NCBI GenBank assembly: GCA_031257075.1
Contig: JAIRPM010000165.1
Location: forward strand, 1 to 14,109
Source: Spirochaetaceae bacterium
GTDB lineage: Bacteria > Spirochaetota > Spirochaetia > Treponematales > Breznakiellaceae
Length of the DNA: 14,109 bases
Reading direction: 5' to 3'
The stretch's first letter is position 1. Each line of letters opens with the position of its first letter. Below, in pieces: positions 1-6,866 of this stretch. Under the pieces are notes generated by a model. The model searched no databases, was not told the origin of the DNA, and saw only the letters and a list, made by a program, of their open reading frames with translations. Made by a program: the position numbers and the translations under genes.

Positions 1-1221
1 CTGAGCCTTGCCCCCATAGCAGCGGAGGAAGTGGGTAACCGTATCTCCAGCGCAAACGAGTTCTACGAGAAACTCGGCGGCGACGGGAATGGCGGCGTTG
101 ACCTCAACGCGAACTACAGTCTGGCCTGTAATATCGACCTGACAGACTACCGGGACTCAAGCAATCAACCTGTTACAACCGGCTGGGTAGGCCCTTCCGG
201 CTACCAGGGACACTTCTACGGTAACGGCTACACGATAACAGGGCTGGTGCTGGATGTGTCGTACTTTAGTGGCAGCAATAATAAGGCGGGGTTGTTTAAG
301 AGCCTGGGTGACGGCGCGGTTCTTGAAAACTTTACGCTGGAAGTGTCTACGCCGAATAACCAGCCAACAGTTGCACCTCGAAGCGGCTACTTTGGCGGGT
401 TGCTGGCATATATCAGCGATGCCACAGTCGGAATTACCGTACAAGATGTCAAAGTGAAAGGTAATTTGAAGATAGCTTGCGCTCCTTCGGCGTACTTAAT
501 ACTTTTTGGCGGGTTTTTTGGTGAGGCGAGGGACTTTAAGTCGATAACTATGATTCGATGTTCATCAGAAGTGAATATAGAGGCGGAACATTGTTACGGC
601 CCTGTCGGCGGTTTTGTGGGTCGGATGTATTCGGGTTCTGACAATGGGAGTCTGAGTTTTACCGATTGTTACGCTTCTGGAAATGTTACTGCAAATACCA
701 CCAGCTATGCTATTGCAGGCGGTTTTATAGGAGATGTAAACGGCAGTACGTTGACAATGGCTGTAACATTCGAGCGCTGTTATGCTTCTGGAAATGTTGA
801 AGTTACTGCTGGTGCCAACAGTTATGCGGGCGGTTTTATAGGAGGCGTTCCTACTGCTTCTGGTTGTCGGAACTTATACTTCACGATAAAGGATTGCGCG
901 GCTGTCGGCACAAAAGCCATAGTAAGTCCTTCCACAGGTTATGGGCGCCTTGCCGGCTATGCCAATGATGCCAACAACACGATAACCTTTACCAACAACA
1001 TAGCCAATGCTGCTATGCAGGTAGGAGACGGCTCGACTCACACCGATGATGGCGATGATGCGCAGGGCATCACCAAATGGGGCAAAGGTGTCGCTAATGA
1101 CACGAACGGCCTCAGAAAAATTACCACATGGACAGCCGCCGCTCCCACAGGCCTCGGCTGGAGCACGGACACATGGGACTTCAGCGGCCTTTCTCAGGGG
1201 AAGTGGCCTACACTGAAGTAG
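1..1221 (+). CDS. GLUG-repeat surface protein, 5' end outside window
   Basis: The reading frame is open from the first base, so the true start lies upstream; 406 residues are visible. The N-terminal part (around window residues 45-95) has the pattern of a GLUG/adhesin fold, with GHFYGNGYTITGL close to the common F-x-G-x-GHTI-x-GL signature. Residues 125-330 are repeats built on a GGF(I/V)G turn followed by a C-Y-A-S-G-N-V strand; CYASGNV occurs twice, 37 residues apart. The C-terminus (WDFSGLSQGKWPTLK) is the usual closing motif of GLUG proteins. Such proteins are beta-solenoid-like, exported and often adhesive. No signal peptide can be assessed because the start is missing. The gene stands alone; the next gene begins 186 bases downstream. 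Family assignment is fairly secure; the ligand is unknown. Confidence 0.75.
   Translation: MSLAPIAAEEVGNRISSANEFYEKLGGDGNGGVDLNANYSLACNIDLTDYRDSSNQPVTTGWVGPSGYQGHFYGNGYTITGLVLDVSYFSGSNNKAGLFKSLGDGAVLENFTLEVSTPNNQPTVAPRSGYFGGLLAYISDATVGITVQDVKVKGNLKIACAPSAYLILFGGFFGEARDFKSITMIRCSSEVNIEAEHCYGPVGGFVGRMYSGSDNGSLSFTDCYASGNVTANTTSYAIAGGFIGDVNGSTLTMAVTFERCYASGNVEVTAGANSYAGGFIGGVPTASGCRNLYFTIKDCAAVGTKAIVSPSTGYGRLAGYANDANNTITFTNNIANAAMQVGDGSTHTDDGDDAQGITKWGKGVANDTNGLRKITTWTAAAPTGLGWSTDTWDFSGLSQGKWPTLK
667..844 (+). repeat. 111-bp in-frame tandem repeat
   Basis: Two segments recur exactly 111 bases (37 codons) apart. A 21-base stretch at 667-687 returns at 778-798 with one mismatch, and a 16-base stretch at 718-733 returns identically at 829-844. 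Both encode GLUG repeat cores (CYASGNV and GGFIG). The DNA identity exceeds what the protein motif needs, which suggests a fairly recent unit duplication. Confidence 0.8.
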
Positions 1222-1223
1222 TG

Positions 1224-1350
1224 AACGGTGGATAGTGGGTAGTGGGTAGAAGTTCGGGCTGGTATATCGGTTCTAAACGTTGATATTTTCGTTAGAACTG
1301 GTATACCGGCCTGAACTTCTGTTCACCCAACCACTATACCTGCTGCCCAC
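1224..1350. repeat. Palindromic intergenic element
   Basis: The core is a 29-base inverted repeat, 1248-1276 against 1292-1320. It extends by two further pairs (1278-1279 with 1290-1291) past a bulged A at 1277, leaving a 10-base loop. Four positions differ between the arms, and in a plus-strand transcript all four become G-U wobble pairs, so the RNA stem is fully paired. Degenerate GTGG/TAGTGG-rich sequences flank the core in inverted order (1224-1246 and 1331-1350). A copy of the flank occurs at 13880-13902. No T-run follows, so it is not a standard intrinsic terminator, though it could stabilise or end the upstream transcript. A MITE-like or REP-like unit is possible. Confidence 0.7.
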
Positions 1351-1351
1351 G

Positions 1352-1368
1352 CGCTAACTTCGTTGGCG
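1352..1368 (+). other. Short hairpin in the 1222-1407 spacer
   Basis: A seven-pair stem joins 1352-1358 to 1362-1368 around a three-base loop (TTC), with one G-U pair. It lies between the large palindrome and the next gene. It may be part of the same structured element or of the leader of the gene at 1408. Confidence 0.4.
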
Positions 1369-1376
1369 ACACTACT

Positions 1377-1410
1377 CATGCCCTCCCTCTATTTATTACT
1401 ATAGGGCATG
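1377..1410 (+). promoter_or_regulatory. Inverted repeat covering the start codon of the next gene
   Basis: The eight bases CATGCCCT at 1377-1384 are the exact reverse complement of AGGGCATG at 1403-1410. The right arm contains the ATG at 1408 and the only purine-rich stretch before it. Paired as RNA, it would hide the start codon; as DNA, it could be a protein-binding palindrome. The A+T-rich loop (1385-1402) contains TACTAT, a possible -10 box. Confidence 0.45.
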
Positions 1411-2217
1411 CGAAAAAAGATTTATGCGTTGCTGCCGGTTCTGTTTTTTACGCTGGGCAGCGGTTTGTATGCGGAAGGTACGCTGTATACATTTGTTGTA
1501 AATATTGTAACGGAAGATTTTAAACTGCCGCTTGTAGGTGTGGCAAACTTTGCGCAAGGCGACCATAGTATTTTTGAACTCGGCGCGCTCAATATTAACA
1601 CAGGCAATTTTTGGGGTTTGCAGACTGCCGCCGCTAACATTACAAGCGGCGATACGACCGGCGTTCAAATGGGCGCGTTCAATTATGCGGGTAAAATAAA
1701 CGGCTTGCAAATTGGGGTGATAAATATTGTGCTTGACGGCGAAAACACCATACCTCTCGGTCTGATTCCTATTGTGCTGCGGAACGGCTATTACGCGGCG
1801 GAACTAAGCGTTTCCGACATAGCGCCCGGCGTTGTTGCTTTCAAAATGGGTGTGCCAAAATTGTATACAACGTTAATGGCAAGTTATCATCTTGACGCGG
1901 GAAAATTCTGCTTCGGCGGCGGTTTGGGAACGCTGCTTAATATAAACGATTTTTTGTTTTTTAACATGGAATTGAATTCATTAAATATTCTGGATAAAAA
2001 TAATTGTTCTCTATTCAGCGCCGAGCCTAATATCGGTTATAAGATAAATTCAAATTTAAGCGTAATTGCGGGCGTTTCGATTCGCTGGCAGTATATGCCC
2101 TCAGCCGTTGAATACAAAAATTTAATTAGATTACGCATTGCGGAAATTGACGCAAACAACAGCATTGTCGCGGGCTTCAAGGCTGCTCTGCGCTATAGAT
2201 TTGGAGGTGAATCATAA
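1408..2217 (+). CDS. Secreted surface-repeat protein, LA_2272-like
   Basis: The protein has 269 residues. It begins with a clear signal peptide: MRKK, then a hydrophobic stretch from residue 5 to 20, with probable cleavage after LYA at residue 22. Residues 44-105 are about four units of roughly 15 residues with the pattern G-(A/V)-x-N-x-x-x-G-x-x-x-x-G-(L/V)-Q, for example GALNINTGNFWGLQT. This matches the surface-repeat proteins called LA_2272 family in spirochaetes. The C-terminal half (150-269) has alternating beta strands and ends near an aromatic residue (LRYRF), as outer-membrane barrels do, but four residues follow. The start at 1408 is chosen because it gives a complete signal peptide. 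No ribosome-binding site lies at normal distance, and the start falls inside an inverted repeat. It is convergent with the SIR2 gene, 17 bases away. Function unknown; an outer-membrane site is inferred. Confidence 0.65.
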   Translation: MRKKIYALLPVLFFTLGSGLYAEGTLYTFVVNIVTEDFKLPLVGVANFAQGDHSIFELGALNINTGNFWGLQTAAANITSGDTTGVQMGAFNYAGKINGLQIGVINIVLDGENTIPLGLIPIVLRNGYYAAELSVSDIAPGVVAFKMGVPKLYTTLMASYHLDAGKFCFGGGLGTLLNINDFLFFNMELNSLNILDKNNCSLFSAEPNIGYKINSNLSVIAGVSIRWQYMPSAVEYKNLIRLRIAEIDANNSIVAGFKAALRYRFGGES

Positions 2218-2234
2218 CAGCGCCGTACAGCGTT

Positions 2235-3284
2235 TTACCAATTCCAGATAAGTTTGTCGTTTTGCATAAAATCTTTTACATTCATATATTTGTACTGAAT
2301 GTTATTACCAATAAAAAAATTCCGGTAACGCGCTTCGGTTTGGTTTCGCTTGTATAATTTTTCCGCGCTTGCGTTTTCGGGATAAAGGAGTACGCGGAGT
2401 TTTACATCTTTCCGCCGGCATATTGATTTTAAAAGCAAATACCGGAAATCAAAATCGGCAAGCGCGAGAGAATAACCCAAAAAAACAACGCGCCGCGCTT
2501 CTAACAAGTCGATGCCGGCGTTAAACCATATCATTTTCAGGTGCGTATTTTCGATGTTTTTTAGCAGTGTAGGCGTAATCAAAATGTTTTCCATTTCGCG
2601 CTGTTCGGAAGCCCGCGCGACAAGCCCCGAAGGCGCCGCGCCGGTCTGTTCTTTTACGCGCAAATAACCGAGCGCATTTGAATGAAGCCAGTTTATCGAA
2701 CCGTGTAACTTCAGCACTTTGATAGTACTAAAACCTTTTGCTTTGCGGAGGATAGACTGTACATACCTTGAATTATCGTCATAATCAAAGTCATAACATG
2801 CATAATCAACACCCGCTTTATAGATATTGTGATTTTTATATGATTTATAAATATAGTATTCGGGAATAGTATCCCAGTTGAGCGTGATGACGGTGTTTGA
2901 TTCTCCGGCAATCCGCCGCCGGACAATTTGGTCAAAAAAATGATAATATGCTTCGGTTTCATGCATTGCGGCAAGTTTGCTGTTGAATACGTTTATGATA
3001 TGATTCAGAATAATACGCTTCGCGTTGTAGGCAAAGGCAAAATCAATATCGGTGTCCGGTATCAATTCATGATTGATATTAATTCTATCCAAAAAAGTAA
3101 ATATATCTTCAAGCGGAATTTTTTCAATTTCATCATAGTGTTTTTCAGGGTCAATGTTAAAAATTTTTCCTACTATATCCGCGATTTCAGGGGGCGGGCT
3201 GCGCAGGAGCGTTTCCTGCGGCGGAAGTTCGGCAGGTACCGAAAACCCCGCGCCCAAAACAAAACAAGTACCGGTCATACACAT
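2235..3284 (-). CDS. SIR2-like family protein, predicted NADase
   Basis: The protein has 349 residues and the motif order of SIR2-like proteins. GAGFS at residues 11-15 is the NAD-binding glycine loop. TLNWD at 134-138 corresponds to the T-x-N-x-D motif with the catalytic Asn136. KLHGS at 192-196 carries the expected catalytic His194. GYSLALAD at 270-277 matches the G-x-S motif with its following Asp. The zinc cysteines of classical deacetylase sirtuins are not evident, so NAD hydrolysis is a better guess than deacetylation. Bacterial proteins of this class often act in phage defence by NAD depletion, but no partner gene such as Argonaute, HerA or a TIR/SLOG sensor adjoins it. The start could be Met1 (3284) or Met3 (3278); neither has a clear ribosome-binding site. 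The A+T-rich composition, mainly around 2820-3180, differs from neighbours and suggests transfer. Confidence 0.75.
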   Translation of the reverse strand: MCMTGTCFVLGAGFSVPAELPPQETLLRSPPPEIADIVGKIFNIDPEKHYDEIEKIPLEDIFTFLDRININHELIPDTDIDFAFAYNAKRIILNHIINVFNSKLAAMHETEAYYHFFDQIVRRRIAGESNTVITLNWDTIPEYYIYKSYKNHNIYKAGVDYACYDFDYDDNSRYVQSILRKAKGFSTIKVLKLHGSINWLHSNALGYLRVKEQTGAAPSGLVARASEQREMENILITPTLLKNIENTHLKMIWFNAGIDLLEARRVVFLGYSLALADFDFRYLLLKSICRRKDVKLRVLLYPENASAEKLYKRNQTEARYRNFFIGNNIQYKYMNVKDFMQNDKLIWNW

Positions 3285-3322
3285 AGTCTAACCGGAAGCG
3301 CCAGAAAGAAAAAGCGTCCGCT

Positions 3323-3474
3323 GGGGCAACGCTGATTAACTCGATGCTAATCAGCGTTGCCCCCTGTATTTGCTCATTTCATTGCGCAAATACAGGGAAA
3401 GAAAGCACCGAAAAATGCTCGTTTGCATTTTTCAGTGCTTTTCTGGGGGCAACGCTGATTAACCTGATGCTAAT
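3323..3474. repeat. Hairpin cluster bounded by a 29-base direct repeat
   Basis: Three hairpins lie in tandem. The first has a perfect 16-pair stem (3323-3338 with 3348-3363, 9-base loop). The second has a perfect 12-pair stem (3362-3373 with 3386-3397, 12-base loop) and shares bases 3362-3363 with the first. The third has 17 positions with one mismatch (3402-3418 with 3425-3441, 6-base loop); that mismatch becomes G-U in a minus-strand RNA. The sequence at 3323-3351 recurs at 3446-3474 with two differences in 29. The right arm 3348-3363 can therefore pair either with 3323-3338 or with 3446-3461, giving two exclusive folds. It lies between the SDR-like gene and the SIR2 gene, both on the minus strand. 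Confidence 0.8.
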
Positions 3475-3480
3475 ACTACT

Positions 3481-4170
3481 CTAGCGTTTTATTATATCCA
3501 GAAATGTTTTAGATGCGCCGGTTTTGTGCCATTTGCAAAAATCGTTTTTCCTGCAATTGGAAAGCGTTTTTAGGATAACGCCGGCATTCTCGTCTGCCGC
3601 TTCCGCGCCGGAAAGCGCTTGCGCGGACGAGAAGCCGATGAGTTTTTCGCCGGCTGCTGCCACAAATAGTTCTTCGGCAAAAGCGGAAAACGCCGCCGTA
3701 ATGACACCGCAGAGCGCGCCGCCGAACGCGCCGCCGCCTGCGCTGACAAAGGCAAGAATGCCGCCGCGCTTGGTAAAAGCCCGGCGCAGTTCGCGGACTA
3801 AAAACATATAACTTTTTACATAACGGTCGATGACGCTGTTGATTTCGCTTACGTCAGGATTGGCGGAAAGAAAACGGGCAGGGGGTGCGCAGACAAGTAT
3901 AGCCGTTCCCAGAGCGTTTCCGCCGGCTGCCGGCAGCGCCGCATTCAAACGGTTTTCCGCCGCAAGGACGAGGGCGCGGGCGGCAAGCGGGCCTGCCCCC
4001 CATTCCAGAAAGGCGCTTTTTCCTTCTGATTTGTCAGCGGCGCTCAGGCCGGGTTTTTCCGCATGCCCTATCAGCGCAAGCGTGTTAGGGACATCGTCTT
4101 TTGCCATACGCCTGACAAGAGCGCTTAATAGGAGGTTTTCCGTTCCGGCAATCAACACGCCAGTTGCCAT
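3481..4170 (-). CDS. SDR-like Rossmann protein lacking catalytic residues
   Basis: The protein has 229 residues. The start (VLIAGTENLLLSALVRRM) resembles a beta strand, turn and helix of a Rossmann fold, but the usual T-G-x-x-x-G-x-G is degenerate. Residues 117-170 follow the short-chain dehydrogenase pattern: a helix before R-R-A-F-x-x-R-G-G, then the strand ILAFVSAGGGAFGG with the equivalent of the catalytic Ser at 143. Aligned by eye to Y-x-x-x-K, positions 154 and 158 are Cys and Thr, so both key residues appear lost. It is best called a probable non-catalytic SDR relative. The ATG lies three bases after the stop of the upstream 523-residue gene, so translation is probably coupled. The C-terminal 30 residues are basic and Cys-containing (NCRKNDFCKWH). 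Function unknown. Confidence 0.55.
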   Translation of the reverse strand: MATGVLIAGTENLLLSALVRRMAKDDVPNTLALIGHAEKPGLSAADKSEGKSAFLEWGAGPLAARALVLAAENRLNAALPAAGGNALGTAILVCAPPARFLSANPDVSEINSVIDRYVKSYMFLVRELRRAFTKRGGILAFVSAGGGAFGGALCGVITAAFSAFAEELFVAAAGEKLIGFSSAQALSGAEAADENAGVILKTLSNCRKNDFCKWHKTGASKTFLDIIKR

Positions 4171-4173
4171 ACA

Positions 4174-5745
4174 TCAATACCCATCGGACATAGCGCGGTT
4201 TAAATCTTTTTGATAAAGTTCCTGATATATCAGGTTGCGGTCTTTCAGTTTTTCTTTGAGGCTCTGCGGGAACGGCATATAACGCCAGAAGGTGCTGCGC
4301 ACTTCTTTGGGCAATTTTTGCGTACCTTCGCTCTCTTTGGTAAGCCACATAATGTAATCTTGGATGAAAAACATTTTAACATCGCCTTTGAGTTTCTGTG
4401 CCTGAAACCATTGGTAATAATTGCCTGTCAATCCTTCTTCCATCCAATAGTAGGAGGCTATTTCTTTGGCAACCTGCCAGCGGAGGTCGGCAACGGCGGT
4501 AAGTACGGCAACGGTAAGGTTTTTCGGGTACATCGGAATGGCAATACGCCCACGGCTTGTGGCTTTGTTGCGTTTGTCATAAGGTTCCCAGCAGATTCCA
4601 TAATCGCCGTAAGTGGGAAGCATTATCACATAGGGCACGATACGGTTTGGTTTTCCTTTGTATGCGCGGTGAAACACTTCGCTGTCAATGCTTTCGATCC
4701 ATGCCAAAAGGCCGAGGATGTTTTCTTTTGTGCCGGTAGTCGCCGGCTGGCAGCGGAAAAATTCGGTGGTAAGAATTGGAAAAGCATTGCCCTGCCGGCC
4801 AATGGTCATTTTAGCCATTTGACGTACAGAGCCGAATTCGGTGTCAATGGCGCCCAGGTCTATACCGGCGACAGCGCCGTCACTGGTGCTGACCGCGGAG
4901 TTGGCTATTTCCTCGTCAAGTTTGTCTTTCAGTTTGCCGCTTTCTTCCAGCGCTTCGTTTAATTCTTTCAGAAGCGATGCCATTTCGCGGTCTATCCGCA
5001 GAAGGGATTTGGCAATATCCTGCAAGTCTTGCAAATTTTTCTTTTGTTCTTCGGTATACGTATCGGAAACTTTGGGGAAAATAAAGTTTTCATCATGTTT
5101 ACAGATGTATTGCGCCATGCCGGTAAGATTTTCTTCGAGCCGGCCGCGTTCAAGATTTTTTTCAAGAAGAAGGCTTTTATTGCCTTCCGCCTTGCCGCTG
5201 GCTTTGTCCAAAAGCGCGTTAAGGTGGCCGGTCGTGTTTCCCCGCTTGACCGGCGCTTCATCGGTTGTCGAGGCGCGTATTTTACCAAGCCCGACAAACT
5301 TTACCCATTCATCAAGGTAATAGATAGACAAATCTTGAAAACTGCCGTCAACAATTTTGGCAAAAAAATCGCGCAGTTCGGGGGTTAAGAGGCTGGGATG
5401 GAGAATCCCGAAACGCAGCGCGTATTTTTTGGACGGAGACGGCGAACCGGCATAACTACGGGCAACCGCGCCCATGTGTTCCCAAAAAGGGCTAATCAGT
5501 TGCATGCGAAAAACTGTTTTGTCTTTGGGGTCTTTCGACTGGATATACTTTTGAAAAACGGTATGAAGCCGCGCTGACGTGTCTTTACCGTCCATCATAA
5601 CAGTCTTGTAAAATTCAACAGGATTAGCAAACGCGTTATGTCCGGATTCTTCTAGTTTTTTATTTACTGCCGGCAGCCGGTTACTAACGCTGTATTCCGA
5701 TATTTCTTCGGAACTGCCGTTTCCTGTATCCACTTCATCACTCAT
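4174..5745 (-). CDS. Uncharacterised 523-residue protein
   Basis: I do not recognise a named family. The protein is hydrophilic with no signal peptide and no membrane segment, so it is probably cytoplasmic. Residues 1-30 are acidic and probably disordered. Residues 40-165 look globular. Residues 231-281 are strongly charged and helical (KNLQDLQDIAKSLLRID onward) and probably form a coiled coil. Residues 300-523 form a second globular part rich in Tyr and Trp, with the hydrophobic stretch IVPYVIMLPTYGDYGICW at 369-386 and a helix with YYWMEEGLTGNYYQWF at 432-447. No metal-protease, kinase or nuclease motif is visible. The start codon directly follows a promoter-like sequence without a ribosome-binding site. 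The SDR-like gene follows three bases after its stop, which implies a shared function. Probably a spirochaete-lineage protein. Confidence 0.6.
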   Translation of the reverse strand: MSDEVDTGNGSSEEISEYSVSNRLPAVNKKLEESGHNAFANPVEFYKTVMMDGKDTSARLHTVFQKYIQSKDPKDKTVFRMQLISPFWEHMGAVARSYAGSPSPSKKYALRFGILHPSLLTPELRDFFAKIVDGSFQDLSIYYLDEWVKFVGLGKIRASTTDEAPVKRGNTTGHLNALLDKASGKAEGNKSLLLEKNLERGRLEENLTGMAQYICKHDENFIFPKVSDTYTEEQKKNLQDLQDIAKSLLRIDREMASLLKELNEALEESGKLKDKLDEEIANSAVSTSDGAVAGIDLGAIDTEFGSVRQMAKMTIGRQGNAFPILTTEFFRCQPATTGTKENILGLLAWIESIDSEVFHRAYKGKPNRIVPYVIMLPTYGDYGICWEPYDKRNKATSRGRIAIPMYPKNLTVAVLTAVADLRWQVAKEIASYYWMEEGLTGNYYQWFQAQKLKGDVKMFFIQDYIMWLTKESEGTQKLPKEVRSTFWRYMPFPQSLKEKLKDRNLIYQELYQKDLNRAMSDGY

Positions 5746-5751
5746 ACCGGT

Positions 5752-5780
5752 ATACTACCCTAAAAAAGGCTTCCTGCAAA
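5752..5780 (-). promoter_or_regulatory. Probable leaderless promoter of the 523-residue gene
   Basis: On the minus strand TTTGCA (5780-5775) lies 17 bases before TAGTAT (5757-5752), four of six matches to each consensus. Only six bases separate the -10 box from the ATG at 5745, so transcription would start at or next to the A of the start codon. No Shine-Dalgarno sequence is present. Confidence 0.45.
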
Positions 5781-5814
5781 GAGGGCGCGGGAAAATGAAA
5801 GCGGGTAAGAAGCC
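5762..5814 (-). terminator. Possible terminator after the pdxA-family gene
   Basis: On the minus strand GGCTTC (5814-5809) pairs with GAAGCC (5773-5768) and is followed by six T residues (5767-5762). The loop is long, 35 bases, so the call is tentative. It starts eight bases after the stop of the gene at 5822. Confidence 0.4.
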
Positions 5815-5821
5815 GGGACGG

Positions 5822-6853
5822 TTACTTTCTATTTACCGCAAGGCGGACACCATATTCAATGGCATTGACAAGGCTTGATTCGCTGGCGCTTCCCTGCCAT
5901 GCATGGCCGAATGCGGTGCCGTGGTCTACCGAACTGCGGATAATCGGCAAACCGAGCGTAATATTGACACCGTTTACGGCCTGCCATTTACCCGCCAACT
6001 TGTCGTACTGGAACCCAAGCGCTTTGAGCGGGATATGCCCCTGGTCATGGTACATTGCTACAACAATGTCGAACATGCCGCCATGCGCTTTAGCAAATAC
6101 CGTGTCCGGCGGAACGGGGCCTTGCGCGTCAATGCCCGCCGCCCGCGCTGCTTCTAGTGCCGGTGTGATTTCTTCGATTTCTTCGCGGCCAAACAAGCCG
6201 TTTTCGCCGGCATGCGGATTAAGTCCTGCTACAGCGATGCGCGGCTTTGCAATGCCTAAACTTTGGCAGGCGCGGTGCGCCAATTCTATTACGCTCAGAA
6301 CGCGCCCTTTTTTAACACGCTCGCAGGCTTCCCTCAGCGACACATGGGTTGAAACATGCACTACCCGCAGTTCGCCGTCAGCAAGCATCATCGAATAATC
6401 GCTGGTGCCGGTCAAATCCGCGTATATTTCCGTATGGCCGGCATAGTGATACCCGGCCAAATTCAACGCTTCTTTGTTGAGCGGGTTGGTAATGGTTGCG
6501 TCAATTTCCCCCGCAAGCGCGAGTTCTATCACTTTTTTGATGGAAGTAAACGCCGCGTTGCCGGACATTGCGTCAACTTGCCCAATTTTGAGTTTTTCAA
6601 TCTCGACGTTTTTCAGGTCAAGTACGTCTATTGTTCCATACTCAAAACGGCAGTCTTTGACGGTGTCTACCGCGTTGATTTTTATGCCGGGACGCTTGAC
6701 CGCTTCCCGCGCCGCTTTTTCGATAACTCGCGCATCGCCGGATACAAAAGGCCGGCAGATGTCCCAAACATGCCTGTTTTCAAGAGCCTTAACCGTTATT
6801 TCCGGCCCAATGCCGGACGGGTCGCCCATAGTAATTCCTAAAATCGGTTTCAT
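5822..6853 (-). CDS. pdxA: PdxA-family NAD-dependent dehydrogenase
   Basis: The protein has 343 residues, the usual length. PdxA oxidises 4-phosphohydroxy-L-threonine in vitamin B6 synthesis; the related PdxA2 enzymes oxidise 4-phospho-D-threonate or D-erythronate. Visible signatures are GITMGDPSGIGPE (6-18), AGHTE with His140, and the three metal-binding histidines: His170 (VSTH), His214 (NPHAGE) and His269 (YHDQGH). The form HDQGHIPLK followed by VNGVN and IIRSSVDHGTAFGHAW seems to me closer to PdxA2 than to classical PdxA, so the substrate is open. The start at 6853 is preceded by AAGGAG nine bases away; that site overlaps the TAA of purA, leaving 13 bases between the genes. This indicates a purA-pdxA operon with coupled translation. 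An upstream extension of the frame exists but lies inside purA and is not supported. Confidence 0.85.
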   Translation of the reverse strand: MKPILGITMGDPSGIGPEITVKALENRHVWDICRPFVSGDARVIEKAAREAVKRPGIKINAVDTVKDCRFEYGTIDVLDLKNVEIEKLKIGQVDAMSGNAAFTSIKKVIELALAGEIDATITNPLNKEALNLAGYHYAGHTEIYADLTGTSDYSMMLADGELRVVHVSTHVSLREACERVKKGRVLSVIELAHRACQSLGIAKPRIAVAGLNPHAGENGLFGREEIEEITPALEAARAAGIDAQGPVPPDTVFAKAHGGMFDIVVAMYHDQGHIPLKALGFQYDKLAGKWQAVNGVNITLGLPIIRSSVDHGTAFGHAWQGSASESSLVNAIEYGVRLAVNRK

Positions 6854-6866
6854 TTTTACAGTCTCC

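Noticed and set aside
1248..1320. Intrinsic terminator for the GLUG gene
   Set aside because: The stem is strong but far longer than usual and no T-run follows, so it is listed as a palindromic element instead.
3323..3474. CRISPR array
   Set aside because: There are repeats and hairpins, but only two copies of the 29-base unit, with no regular spacers and no cas genes.
4210..4962. Plus-strand open frame of 250 codons
   Set aside because: It lies wholly opposite the 523-residue minus-strand gene, has no ribosome-binding site, and its protein shows no recognisable motif.
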